A model generated the notes under the pieces. That model was not told the DNA's origin, did no database searches, and saw nothing but the letters and a program-made list of their open reading frames with translations. This document shows, piece by piece, positions 1 through 8,275 of a stretch of 64,000 nucleotides of DNA. The first letter of the stretch is position 1. Each line of letters begins with the position of its first letter. Origin of the DNA: a virus; the IMG/VR virus record IMGVR_UViG_3300032334_002567, positions 1-64,000 of that record, one strand, 5' to 3'. Made by a program: the position numbers and the translations under genes.

Positions 1-117
1 GTTGGTGTTGGTGTTGGTGTTGGTGTTGGTGTTGGTGTTGGTGTTGGTGTTGGTGTTGGTGTTGGTGTTGGTGTTGGTGTTGGTGTTGGTGTTGGTGTTG
101 GTGTTGGTGTTGGTGTT
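1..117. repeat. Perfect hexanucleotide microsatellite (GTTGGT)n, cut by the left window edge
   Basis: About 19.5 uninterrupted copies of GTTGGT fill the first 117 bases. On the minus strand they read CCA-ACA, that is Pro-Thr repeats, in frame with the LamG fibre-like gene that enters here. Because the unit is 6 bp, copy-number changes lengthen or shorten the linker by two residues without breaking the frame. The array runs off the window, so its full length is unknown. Confidence 0.95.
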
Positions 118-1859
118 GAACAATTAAAATCAGGTGCATCCGAGGACCATGTGACGCTTCCATTGTTTGTGGCTGATTTATTCAAACCACTAGAATCGTC
201 AAGATATGTTCCTGTAGTGTATGCTAACAGCAGCAATTTGGTGCCGCTGATAGCAGCAAGTGGTTCTGTGGGCACTGCTATGGTGGTTTGCGTTCCGTCG
301 TACACAGAATTTCCTTTGACCCATCTAAAGTTGGTTATTTTTCCATTCCACCAATTGCTGCTGCCAAATCCTATTTTTAAAGGATCAGTATTGTTGGTCA
401 CATCGTTGGGAGTAGAATAATTTATTATTCTAGATCCGTTTTGATATACAGAGGATGTTCCGCTTTGTCTTACCACCGCAAAGTGAACCCATTGATTTAA
501 ATAGTTTGCTAAACTTACTCCGCCATACAATTGAGTCCCGTTATTTACCCAAAATATGAAAGTTCCATTTTCAATACTTACGGCTATTGAGTGATTTGGA
601 TAATCTCCAACTTGAAAAAGTCTGCTATACAATGGAGGTGAGGCAGCGGTTTGATATTGCCACCATTCGATACAGAAGTCTCCCGTTCCTAGTGCCCAGT
701 CGTTGTCGCCAGCAAAAGAAACATACTTCTCGTTGGCACCAAAGACTAAGCTGCCGGTGTGACAGGGTAGATTGCTAAAACAAATATGATAGCCATATGC
801 AGCATTGCCACCAGCATTATATCCGCCAATTGTAAAAGAACTATCATATAAGATAAAAGTATAATTTACTGATCCTGCTAGGTTGTCTCTTCCTATTATG
901 CTTCCATTAACTACAAGATCATCATCTGCGACTCCGTTTATAGTAACTTGTGCTGGCAATGAAATACCGTTTGGTATGTCACTTATTGTTACTTCTCCAA
1001 ATGTTCCGTCAGGAAAACTAGATAAGAGAGGAAATTCTATATATATGCAATTTGGATCTGGTGTGGTGGTAATTGTGGGCGTGGGTGTGGGCGTGGGTGT
1101 GGGTGTGGGCGTTGGTGTAGGCACTAATCCTTGAGGGGCTTTAACAAATGAAATCTGCTCTGGTAGGTTGTATAAAGTTTTTTTCCAAAACCTATGAACA
1201 GCGCCTTTTGTTAGTTTATAGTGTCCGTGGGATCTGCTAAATTTATTGGGTAAATTAGTTTGTCCTTTAATAATCTTGAGTTCGTCAATATATCCTTCAA
1301 AATAACCATTCGGATTATTACTTGTACCACCTGCTCTTCCAACAGTAATAACACTGTTTGCATCCGTCATTTCATAAGAATCTTCTATACTCAAAATATC
1401 ATCTACATATATTTTTATATTTGTATAACCGCCTATTGGGTTGTCTCCAACCACTACTACATGATGCCATTCATTGCTCAAAATAAGTGCTGGTCCTACC
1501 AATCCATCGCCACCATTATGACCATAGAAGCCAATATGGTCGTCAGTAATACAAACAGCCCAAGACAAATTAAATCCCCATTGATCTTTGGCTATTATAC
1601 ATCCTTGTGGAACTTCTGATGTTGGATAGAACCAAGCTTCAATAGTAAATGGCGTATTAGATAAATCAAAAATAGGCGAATTAGGAATAATTAGATTTGA
1701 AGATCCATCAAAATACCCACTCGTTGCCCCCGACACGCTTTGAGAGTTGCTGATTACGGGCGATCCTTCTAAGGCTATATTATTAGAATAAGTAGAACTA
1801 TCCACAAATGTGTTACTTCCATTAGAAGCATCAAAATTAAGTAACAACGATGTTGGCAT
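1..1859 (-). CDS. LamG/concanavalin-like lectin protein with Thr-Pro linkers (partial, C-terminus outside window)
   Basis: An open frame on the minus strand runs from ATG at 1859 to the window edge with no stop (about 619 codons seen). Residues ~5-195 look like a LamG/ConA-like beta-sandwich: a YFDGSSNLIIP-type strand, an EAWFYP-type motif, and a closing GYIDELKIIKG. A (Thr-Pro) linker at ~245-265 leads to a second LamG-like domain at ~370-575 with FCIEWWQYQ, WVHFAVVRQ and ITNFRWVKG. A second Thr-Pro run starts near residue 581. LamG domains bind glycans, and in phages they sit on tail fibres or capsid decorations, so this is probably a surface adhesin. It follows a virion-like gene by 30 bp. 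No strong ribosome binding site is visible. The fold is assigned by motif pattern only; fibre versus capsid location is inference. Confidence 0.75.
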   Translation of the reverse strand, partial: MPTSLLLNFDASNGSNTFVDSSTYSNNIALEGSPVISNSQSVSGATSGYFDGSSNLIIPNSPIFDLSNTPFTIEAWFYPTSEVPQGCIIAKDQWGFNLSWAVCITDDHIGFYGHNGGDGLVGPALILSNEWHHVVVVGDNPIGGYTNIKIYVDDILSIEDSYEMTDANSVITVGRAGGTSNNPNGYFEGYIDELKIIKGQTNLPNKFSRSHGHYKLTKGAVHRFWKKTLYNLPEQISFVKAPQGLVPTPTPTPTPTPTPTPTITTTPDPNCIYIEFPLLSSFPDGTFGEVTISDIPNGISLPAQVTINGVADDDLVVNGSIIGRDNLAGSVNYTFILYDSSFTIGGYNAGGNAAYGYHICFSNLPCHTGSLVFGANEKYVSFAGDNDWALGTGDFCIEWWQYQTAASPPLYSRLFQVGDYPNHSIAVSIENGTFIFWVNNGTQLYGGVSLANYLNQWVHFAVVRQSGTSSVYQNGSRIINYSTPNDVTNNTDPLKIGFGSSNWWNGKITNFRWVKGNSVYDGTQTTIAVPTEPLAAISGTKLLLLAYTTGTYLDDSSGLNKSATNNGSVTWSSDAPDFNCSTPTPTPTPTPTPTPTPTPTPTPTPTPTPTPTPTPTPTP

Positions 1860-1889
1860 ATATTTTATTTTGAAAGAAGTATGTTTTAA

Positions 1890-2714
1890 TTATGGTGTAA
1901 CAAGATCACCATCTGTCAACACATATGGGATTTCTGTAACTTGTGAAGGATTTGAATTGCTTGAGGTATATGTGTAATTTATTTTTCTAGCAAATGCACC
2001 AGCTTTTGCACCGGCTGGATATTCTATAATTTCTGTGATTCTGTCACTTCCATCAACGGTTAGCTTTTGAAAGGTAAAAAGACCTGAGGCTCTTCCCTCT
2101 ATTAACTCCCAATCCTCTTTCATATCCCCTACAGAAAAACCTGCGTTTTCTATGTAAATTTGATCTGTGGAGTTTTCTTCGTCAAGAAGGATCAGCTGCC
2201 CTACAGAATCGGAATAATTAAATCTGTTTTCAATGGTGTGTCTAGCAAAATAAGAAGGTAACTCTGAGACTCCTGCTTTTAGGTTGAACCCCATAACAGC
2301 TTCTGCTCCGGTATTGCTTATCCACAACCTAACATCTTTCTTTATTCTATTGACTTTTTGAGTAATTAAAACCGTATTACCGTTTACATTCTCCTTAACG
2401 CTTGCAAAGAACATATCTGTGAATGTGGGGTTCGAATTTAAGGCGGAGCTTACTTCTTCGGGAGTAGTTGCCGCTGCATTGTCTCCTGTGACATTGATTT
2501 CTAGTGCGGCATAATTCTTAAAAGATTCGTCCCAAGCATAATTTAATGTTAAGGTTGCAGAGCCGCTTAAGTCCCAAGGGCCATTGTTATAAGCTAATTG
2601 ATAATTTGAGCTATTTAAATTTGGTGGACAGGCAAAAGTCAAAGAATATTGTCTATCACCTAAAACCCAGTTGCCCCTAAATTCTGTATTAAAAACATTT
2701 TGAAAAAAAGCCAT
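1890..2714 (-). CDS. Probable virion protein, unknown family
   Basis: 274 aa, ATG preceded by GAGG. No signal peptide or membrane segment. The composition (Asn/Thr/Ser-rich, beta-strand patterned, few Cys) and the position just upstream of the LamG fibre-like gene on the same strand suggest a structural protein such as a fibre base or decoration. The segment around residues 55-150 resembles repeated beta-rich phage adhesin modules, but I recognise no named family. A rho-independent terminator lies just upstream, so the gene probably has its own promoter. Confidence 0.6.
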   Translation of the reverse strand: MAFFQNVFNTEFRGNWVLGDRQYSLTFACPPNLNSSNYQLAYNNGPWDLSGSATLTLNYAWDESFKNYAALEINVTGDNAAATTPEEVSSALNSNPTFTDMFFASVKENVNGNTVLITQKVNRIKKDVRLWISNTGAEAVMGFNLKAGVSELPSYFARHTIENRFNYSDSVGQLILLDEENSTDQIYIENAGFSVGDMKEDWELIEGRASGLFTFQKLTVDGSDRITEIIEYPAGAKAGAFARKINYTYTSSNSNPSQVTEIPYVLTDGDLVTP

Positions 2715-2742
2715 TTTATCTCTACCTCATTGTTATAATGAC

Positions 2743-2789
2743 AAAAAACCCGCCAACCACTCATATCTAGAGTGATTAGCGGGTTTTTT
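2743..2789. terminator. Bidirectional rho-independent terminator
   Basis: The arms AACCCGC and GCGGGTT are joined by an imperfect stem with an inner CACTC/GAGTG pairing. The hairpin is flanked by A6 on the left and T7 on the right, so both strands give a stem followed by a U tract. It sits between the minus-strand genes ending at 2817 and starting at 2714. It would end the CYTH/ferritin operon transcript and insulate the virion genes. Confidence 0.85.
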
Positions 2790-2816
2790 TATATTACTAT
2801 TAATTATTTTAGATAA

Positions 2817-3116
2817 CTAAACCCCAGCTTCGATCAAATCCATCAAGGGACGTCTTACCAAAGTGCTTTTTGATGAAACAATCCTTCTTTTCTGGCTTGA
2901 ACGTAAATTGCTTTGTTTCGCAATCTTACTACGGTTATAGGTCTTTACAGGGGCTTTTGAGGCCACTCTAACAATATTTCCGTCCCTGAGTTCGTAACCC
3001 TTAATATGGTCCTTTGTGGACTCAATAACCAATACGGTTCTGCGAACCGGATGAGTGTGATTCCCCTTATACCAAAAACGAGCTACTGGGACATTTTCAA
3101 CTAAATCATACTTCAT
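2817..3116 (-). CDS. Small basic protein, unknown
   Basis: 99 aa with a good AAGGAG Shine-Dalgarno sequence. Its ATG overlaps the stop of the upstream CYTH gene (ATGA), so the two are translationally coupled. The N-terminal half (residues ~8-50, FWYKG...RRTVLVIESTKDHIKGYELRDG) looks like a small beta-barrel module. The C-terminal half is rich in Arg, Lys and Ser. No family is recognised; nucleic-acid binding would fit the charge but is a guess. Confidence 0.65.
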   Translation of the reverse strand: MKYDLVENVPVARFWYKGNHTHPVRRTVLVIESTKDHIKGYELRDGNIVRVASKAPVKTYNRSKIAKQSNLRSSQKRRIVSSKSTLVRRPLMDLIEAGV

Positions 3117-3655
3117 TTGTCAATCTCCTTTCTAATTTCTGTGAGTAACTGTGAAGCATATCGTGCATCTCCAAGTAATTTATTAGAAAATCGTGTGTCA
3201 GTCAAGGGGACTACATATAATAAATTTTCTTTCACAACATCAGGAGTGTCATGAGGCTCATATTGATCTTCTGGCAATTCGACTTCTGCTATTGCCATAT
3301 AAATATGCTCTTTATAATCTCTAAAGAAATCAATTTCCCAAGTATTTTCAAATGAATTAATTATATAACGGGTTTTTTCTAAACGGTTAAGAGCTATATT
3401 CCAAAGATCATCAAAATCTCGCTTATCTAACTTCTTTTCTACTTCTATAGCTCTACCACCTGTTGTAGCTTTTAAAGTAAAATAGTACTCAGTCTTTTGA
3501 TTGCTTAGTTTTACAGACTTACGAACACGTACCGTTATACCTCTTGTGGCTATAAGATAACCTTGGGATATGTCATACTGTGAGGATGAATTCTTTTTAA
3601 CTTCCGACTCACAGAGAGAATCTATGACATATTTTCTTTCATTTTCTGTAGGAAT
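3113..3655 (-). CDS. CYTH-domain triphosphate tunnel metalloenzyme, probable ATT start
   Basis: The open frame continues far upstream of the first in-frame ATG (3298) and encodes a complete CYTH/TTM barrel. Numbered from ATT at 3655 (180 aa): ExExK-type motif ENERK at 4-8, RVR at 43-45, FTLK at 59-62, VEKK at 72-75, KTRY at 94-97, WEID at 106-109, EVELP at 124-128, DTRFSN at 153-158. CYTH enzymes hydrolyse or make triphosphates (adenylyl cyclase CyaB, thiamine triphosphatase, inorganic triphosphatase) with these acidic and basic residues lining a tunnel and binding metal. There is no ATG or GTG ahead of ENERK; an AGGAG overlapping the upstream stop (TAGGAG) sits 8 nt before an ATT. The substrate cannot be predicted. 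Truncation to the ATG at 3298 would remove most of the barrel. Confidence 0.8.
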   Translation of the reverse strand: MPTENERKYVIDSLCESEVKKNSSSQYDISQGYLIATRGITVRVRKSVKLSNQKTEYYFTLKATTGGRAIEVEKKLDKRDFDDLWNIALNRLEKTRYIINSFENTWEIDFFRDYKEHIYMAIAEVELPEDQYEPHDTPDVVKENLLYVVPLTDTRFSNKLLGDARYASQLLTEIRKEIDK

Positions 3656-3666
3656 GGATAAATCTC

Positions 3667-4092
3667 CTATTTTTTTAGTATCTGTCTATAGCTGTCTACA
3701 TCTTCTCTACTCTTCTGAACCTGTCCTTCTAAGAATATCTCTAGCCACTGTCCGTCTACGCCACCAAGCTCAACAGCATCTTTCATTCTTTGAACATAAT
3801 TTTCTACAACTTCTTCTTCCATCTTTAAAGCGTAGGCAAATATTTGCTCAGGATCTGTAAATTTTTCAAAGCTATTTCTTTCATCCGTAGCCGTACCGCC
3901 CAAACCAAGTATTACATCTGAGAATTCTGTGACATGGATCATTTCACCAGCAGCTTCTTTTAGAAAAAATTCTTTATATTCCTCACGGTTTAAGCCAGTC
4001 ACGGCACTTGCGTGATAAAGGTAGAAACAAAGATGTTTCCATTCATTTTTCAAGTCGTTCTTTAATAAATCTATCATTTTATCTTTATTCAT
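3667..4092 (-). CDS. Ferritin-like diiron protein
   Basis: 141 aa, mostly helical, matching the four-helix ferritin-like pattern: E17 in helix 1, an ExxH pair in helix 2 (E50, H53), an acidic MEEEVVENY helix 3, and a further Glu (EGQ) in helix 4 near residue 122. This spacing is typical of bacterioferritin/Dps/rubrerythrin-like diiron sites. The role could be iron storage or peroxide protection during infection; a redox role is equally possible. It has a good AAAAGG ribosome binding site and its TAG overlaps the ribosome binding site of the CYTH gene, so both are one operon. Subfamily is not resolved. Confidence 0.7.
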   Translation of the reverse strand: MNKDKMIDLLKNDLKNEWKHLCFYLYHASAVTGLNREEYKEFFLKEAAGEMIHVTEFSDVILGLGGTATDERNSFEKFTDPEQIFAYALKMEEEVVENYVQRMKDAVELGGVDGQWLEIFLEGQVQKSREDVDSYRQILKK

Positions 4093-4212
4093 AATTTACC
4101 TTTTATATTTTGTAAACAAGGCTAAAAACCATATATATTATGCGTATTTCGCCAAGTTGGACTATCTTATTTTAGTCAAAAGAAATTTTACTTCAAGTCA
4201 AAAAAGGTTCAA

Positions 4213-6039
4213 ATGTCAGAAAAATTTTGGATATCCACCCACGGTTCATTAAAGAAATTTTATGAAAGTGGTGGTATTGCAGATAGAAAAACTGGAAAAC
4301 TGCAGTATGATCCAAAATACTACACTTTTGATAAATATGAACTTGAAATTGATCCCACAGAAACACTAGAAGTTGTTGACCTTTATGATACTGCCAGACA
4401 ACAAAAAGAAATAATTAAATGTTGCAATTCTTTTCCTTATTTTTGTCACAAATATATAAGAATTCTTCATCCAATGAAAGGATTAATTCCTTTCGTATTA
4501 TTTAATTATCAAAGAAAAGTAATAAAAGATTATGAAAACAATAGATTCAATATTATTAGTAAATTTAGACAAGGAGGTTTGACGACAGTAACCTTACTTT
4601 GGGGTCTATGGAAGTGTATGTTTCAAATGGATCAACAAGTAATGTTAATCTCTAAAACAGATAGAGAGGCGACAGATACTGGGCTAATTATTGACAGAGC
4701 TTGTGAAAATTTACCTGCTTGGCTTAAGCCTAAAAAAGATGCAAAATGGAATGACCATTTAAAAATGTTTACAGATACAGGCTCTGCTATAAAGTTTTAT
4801 TCTCCAGAAGCTTCTCGTGGAAAAGCAGTAACTTTTTTAATAATAGACGAAGCTGCATTTATTGAAGATATGGACAAACACTGGAAAGCTATGTGGCCGG
4901 TTTTATCCACGGGTGGTTCTTGTACGCTGATATCAACGGTGAATGGTCTAGGAAATTGGTACGAACAAACGTATAGAGATGCCAAAGATAACAAAAATAA
5001 ATTCCACGTAATAGACCTAGATTTCTGGGAGCATCCTGATTACAACGATGACGACTGGATAGCCGAACAGAAAGCTCAGCTTGGAGAAAAAGGCTTTCTC
5101 CAAGAAGTAATGAGAGAGTTTCTAGGATCAGGAGAAACATATTTTCCAACTAAAACAATCACTCAATTAACCGAGCAAACTAGAAACAATTATCCTAATA
5201 GAAAGCTGTTTGCAAAATGGTGTAATAAAAATGGAAGAATGTCACAGCTAGAAGATGAATATTCTAAAGGTGCATTGTGGCTATGGAAAGAGCCGATAGA
5301 AGGCAGAGAATACATAATAGGAGCAGACTGTGCAGAGGGACAAGGCGAGAACAATGATAGTTCTTGTTTTCAAGTTATTGACACGAACAGTTTAGAACAA
5401 GTTGCTGAGTTTTATTCAAATACTATTTTACCTCATGAATTCGCACAAGTAATGAATGAGGTTGGAACATTTTACAACAATGCAATGTTGGCAATAGAAA
5501 ACATGGGTGCAGGAATGGCTGTTATTAGCAATCTTCAGCACACCCTTTATTATGATAATTTGTACTATGACACAACAAAAATTACAGCGAGCACAAAGCC
5601 CGGAATAAAGATGGGCCAAAATAATAGGTCATTATATCTCGAATGCCTTCAAAACAATATTATAAATCAATCTGTTCTAATTAATAGTATAAGATTTGTT
5701 ACAGAACTACAGACTTTCGAATATAATCCTACTACTAAAAAAGCACAGGCTCAAAAAGGAAAACATGATGATGCAATTATGGCAATGTCGATTGCTTTAT
5801 ACGTAAGAGAATCGTTAACTAGAGATTTGCCTATAGGAGCAGAGTCAAAAGATTCCGCAGCCTTAAAATCACAAGTTTACGATGAAATTAAAAAAGAACT
5901 AGAAGAAGGCATAGAAGATTTTATAAGTAATGAAGAAATAGATTTATTGGCTCCTAATATGGACACATTACACAACATAGATTTCTTCCCAAATGCCCAA
6001 AGAAAGAATGATAGCATAATAAAAGAATTTGGATGGTAA
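4213..6039 (+). CDS. Terminase large subunit (T4 gp17-like)
   Basis: 608 aa, the DNA-packaging motor ATPase and headful nuclease. The ATPase half has a Walker A-like FRQGGLTT loop at residues 118-125 and Walker B LIIDEA with D212/E213. The RNase H-fold nuclease half shows the acidic triad: D372 in GADCAEGQG, E429 in AIENMGAG and D519/D520 in KHDDAIMAM. Length and domain order match the T4 gp17 family. It starts with ATG after AAAAAAGG. It is divergent from the ferritin-like gene across a 120-bp gap. The next gene starts only 1 bp after its stop. This is the main evidence that the window is a tailed phage. Confidence 0.95.
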   Translation: MSEKFWISTHGSLKKFYESGGIADRKTGKLQYDPKYYTFDKYELEIDPTETLEVVDLYDTARQQKEIIKCCNSFPYFCHKYIRILHPMKGLIPFVLFNYQRKVIKDYENNRFNIISKFRQGGLTTVTLLWGLWKCMFQMDQQVMLISKTDREATDTGLIIDRACENLPAWLKPKKDAKWNDHLKMFTDTGSAIKFYSPEASRGKAVTFLIIDEAAFIEDMDKHWKAMWPVLSTGGSCTLISTVNGLGNWYEQTYRDAKDNKNKFHVIDLDFWEHPDYNDDDWIAEQKAQLGEKGFLQEVMREFLGSGETYFPTKTITQLTEQTRNNYPNRKLFAKWCNKNGRMSQLEDEYSKGALWLWKEPIEGREYIIGADCAEGQGENNDSSCFQVIDTNSLEQVAEFYSNTILPHEFAQVMNEVGTFYNNAMLAIENMGAGMAVISNLQHTLYYDNLYYDTTKITASTKPGIKMGQNNRSLYLECLQNNIINQSVLINSIRFVTELQTFEYNPTTKKAQAQKGKHDDAIMAMSIALYVRESLTRDLPIGAESKDSAALKSQVYDEIKKELEEGIEDFISNEEIDLLAPNMDTLHNIDFFPNAQRKNDSIIKEFGW

Positions 6040-6040
6040 A

Positions 6041-6967
6041 ATGTCAATTAAAGAATACTTAAAAAATCGTAAAAATGAGTCTAAAGTATCGCTAGAAAAT
6101 TACAAACAAAGTTTGTATGAAAACTTGGCAATTTTTCTAGGCACAAAAGAAGAATCTTTAGATATAAAAGAAAACCTAATAAATGAAATAGAAATCAAGG
6201 AAGAGACCGATAAACTCGGCTATCCCAACAGTAATTCATTAGTTTTATCTTTAAAAACACAAGATATAAAAGAAGTTATATTAGAAAGAAACAAACTCTT
6301 ACAGTGGGCTCAAAAAAATGAAAAAGAAATCGAAAAAATAAAAAAGACGATGGCAGTTTATGAGTCGTACATGTTGTCTAAAGAGGTTACCCGCTATGTA
6401 ATAGAAAAACTAGTTGAGTCTTGCTTAGCCAAAACAGAAATGAAGATAAATGAATTATCTTTAAAAATAGATAATATAAAAAATAAAATAAAATGGCCAT
6501 TTAAAAATATTCTCATAGAAGCCATTTATCCTGCACAAGGGCTTTTAGCTGTAGAAGCGGATGTAAGTCTGGGAGAAGAGAATGTTCAAAAAGTATTCTC
6601 TATAAATTTAGAGACAAAAGAAATTGAGCTAAATGATGAAATGCCACAAAGAATAAAAAACAAATGTTCTGAACTTGTTAGCAACTTGAATGAAAGAAAA
6701 AAAGAAAAAGTTAAATTTATAAATCTCTACATGCCAATTTTAGCCGAGAATGAAAATAAAATATTAGAATCAAAAAAAGAGATTATACTCGGAATGAAAC
6801 AATACTTACCACATGGTACTAAACTAATGAAAGAGCCTATAGATCAAGAGGGGGCAACCATTTGGAAAGTTCGAATCAATGAAAACCAATTAAAAAAAGA
6901 TGGTGAAGAATACTTAGTAATAGCCGAAAGGGCAGAGTTATTCTGGGTGGGTAAGCATGAAAAATAA
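6041..6967 (+). CDS. Coiled-coil protein downstream of terminase, unknown
   Basis: About 308 aa and very rich in Lys, Glu and Asn. I chose ATG 6041, with GGATGG 4 nt upstream, over an in-frame ATG at 6029 that lies inside the terminase gene. Residues ~75-150 are predicted coiled coil (repeated LxxWAQKNEKEIEKIKK-type heptads), followed by a more globular C-terminal half. The tight coupling to terminase suggests a packaging or head-morphogenesis role, such as a small-terminase or scaffold analogue, but no family is recognised. Confidence 0.7.
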   Translation: MSIKEYLKNRKNESKVSLENYKQSLYENLAIFLGTKEESLDIKENLINEIEIKEETDKLGYPNSNSLVLSLKTQDIKEVILERNKLLQWAQKNEKEIEKIKKTMAVYESYMLSKEVTRYVIEKLVESCLAKTEMKINELSLKIDNIKNKIKWPFKNILIEAIYPAQGLLAVEADVSLGEENVQKVFSINLETKEIELNDEMPQRIKNKCSELVSNLNERKKEKVKFINLYMPILAENENKILESKKEIILGMKQYLPHGTKLMKEPIDQEGATIWKVRINENQLKKDGEEYLVIAERAELFWVGKHEK

Positions 6968-7259
6968 CACAAATAAAGCAAAAAATCTGTTAGAACAGGC
7001 ACTTTTTAATCTTCCTCAGGATTTTTCACTAGAAACAGCCAGAAGATCTATAAAAATTGCACTATCAGAAATAATACAAATAGAAAATAAACGTGAAAAA
7101 AGAAACACACTAAAAGAAAACAGAAAAGAAATTAAAAACAAATTAATGCCTTCATCTATTAAAATAATAGATGAATTAATTAAACAAGAAAACAAAAAAA
7201 TAGAAAATAATAAAAATAGAAAAGAAAGCGAAGATATAGAGATCAACATATCCGAATGA
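6957..7259 (+). CDS. Small Lys/Asn-rich helical protein
   Basis: 100 aa, with its ATG overlapping the end of the preceding gene and GGGTGG just upstream. It is almost entirely helical and highly charged (many Lys, Glu and Asn), with low-complexity sequence in the second half. It belongs to the terminase operon by overlap. No motif or family is recognised. Confidence 0.6.
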   Translation: MKNNTNKAKNLLEQALFNLPQDFSLETARRSIKIALSEIIQIENKREKRNTLKENRKEIKNKLMPSSIKIIDELIKQENKKIENNKNRKESEDIEINISE

Positions 7260-7270
7260 AAGAAGGAAAA

Positions 7271-7801
7271 ATGAAAAAAGATTGGCATGGAATAATCAAA
7301 ATACTAGAGATTCAGCATTTAAGAAACTCAAAAGTTATATGGGAAGAAAAAAATATAAATAATATTCTTCATAGCGAGGGAGAGAACTTTTTTTTAAAAT
7401 GCTGCTTTGTCAATGATGGTTCATATCCTCCGGGTAATTATTACTTTGGACTAGACAATAGGTCGTCTGTTACAGCAGGAGACCTAATAGAAGATCTTAC
7501 GGAAGAACCATCTCTAAGCGGATATAGCAGAGTTGCAGTTGATTCAACTAGTGGATTTACCATAGAAAAAGTTAATCAAGTTTATAGAGCTGCGGGTAGC
7601 ATAATAACTTTTTCTGCTATAGGCGGTTCTTGGGGACCGGTTAGAAATCTATTTTTAACCACAAGCATTAGTTCTACATCTGATAATTTGGCATCTAGTA
7701 TTTTACTTGCGTCTGCCCAGCTGTCCAGCAGCCTTACACTAACGGATGGTGACTCCGTAAACATGAGAATGGCTTTATCTTTACAAGATACAAACGGTTA
7801 G
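7271..7801 (+). CDS. Probable virion structural protein
   Basis: 176 aa from ATG 7271, which has AGAAGGA upstream; an ATG at 7256 is in frame but poorly placed. The pattern GSYPPGNYYFGLDNR, then a long Ser/Thr-rich beta domain ending NMRMALSLQDTNG, resembles small tail- or capsid-associated proteins in large phages. The same general style is seen in the virion-like gene at 34647. It is the last gene of the terminase operon and converges with the next gene by 4 bp. The exact virion position is unknown. Confidence 0.6.
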   Translation: MKKDWHGIIKILEIQHLRNSKVIWEEKNINNILHSEGENFFLKCCFVNDGSYPPGNYYFGLDNRSSVTAGDLIEDLTEEPSLSGYSRVAVDSTSGFTIEKVNQVYRAAGSIITFSAIGGSWGPVRNLFLTTSISSTSDNLASSILLASAQLSSSLTLTDGDSVNMRMALSLQDTNG

Positions 7802-8211
7802 TCTAAAGTATCAAGTAAAATTTCTATAGGTTTTATTTCTATAAAATGAACGACGCTTATATCTTTATTATTTCTATCAATTTTACTGTACTGACGGTAG
7901 GTTAATTCCTCACATCCTCCGTCCTCAACATCCAAAAGCTTTTTTGCAGTAGTAGAATTGTCTTTACCATAAAAAGTTTGTGGCAAATTTAATAAATAAC
8001 CTTCATCAGTTTGTATTATTGATTTAAAACTTAAGTTATTTGTAATTATATACTTACAAAAAACTTCTTGTGCCGGTTCACTAGTATCGCCTTTTCTGAA
8101 CCAAACTGGAACACTAATTCCTGTTGTTTCTAATCTTTCACCTCTAAAAAGAGCATATCTTTCTTCTCGGGTTAAATATATGTAATGAGATATGGTAAGA
8201 GTAGCAGCCAT
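7798..8211 (-). CDS. Hypothetical protein
   Basis: 137 aa, ATG 8211 with only a weak GGA-type ribosome binding site. It begins MAATLTISHYIYLTREERYALFRGER and ends with hydrophobic-acidic sequence. Beta-rich composition could fit a virion accessory protein. It converges with the virion-like gene by 4 bp. Nothing is recognised. Confidence 0.55.
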   Translation of the reverse strand: MAATLTISHYIYLTREERYALFRGERLETTGISVPVWFRKGDTSEPAQEVFCKYIITNNLSFKSIIQTDEGYLLNLPQTFYGKDNSTTAKKLLDVEDGGCEELTYRQYSKIDRNNKDISVVHFIEIKPIEILLDTLD

Positions 8212-8275
8212 AATTGTTATCCAATATAATATATATTAGTAGGAAAAGATCTATTAATCAAGGCTAAGGAGGGCT

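Noticed and set aside
151-1619. Several short plus-strand frames in the left end
   Set aside because: They oppose the long uninterrupted minus-strand LamG frame, which has domain motifs and explains all of them.
3570-3860. A 96-aa plus-strand frame over the CYTH/ferritin junction
   Set aside because: Both minus-strand genes have family motifs here; the plus frame is a shadow without a ribosome binding site.
6860-6885. A GTTCGAATC string resembling a tRNA T-arm
   Set aside because: It lies inside a coding frame and no cloverleaf can be built around it; the few other similar strings also fail.
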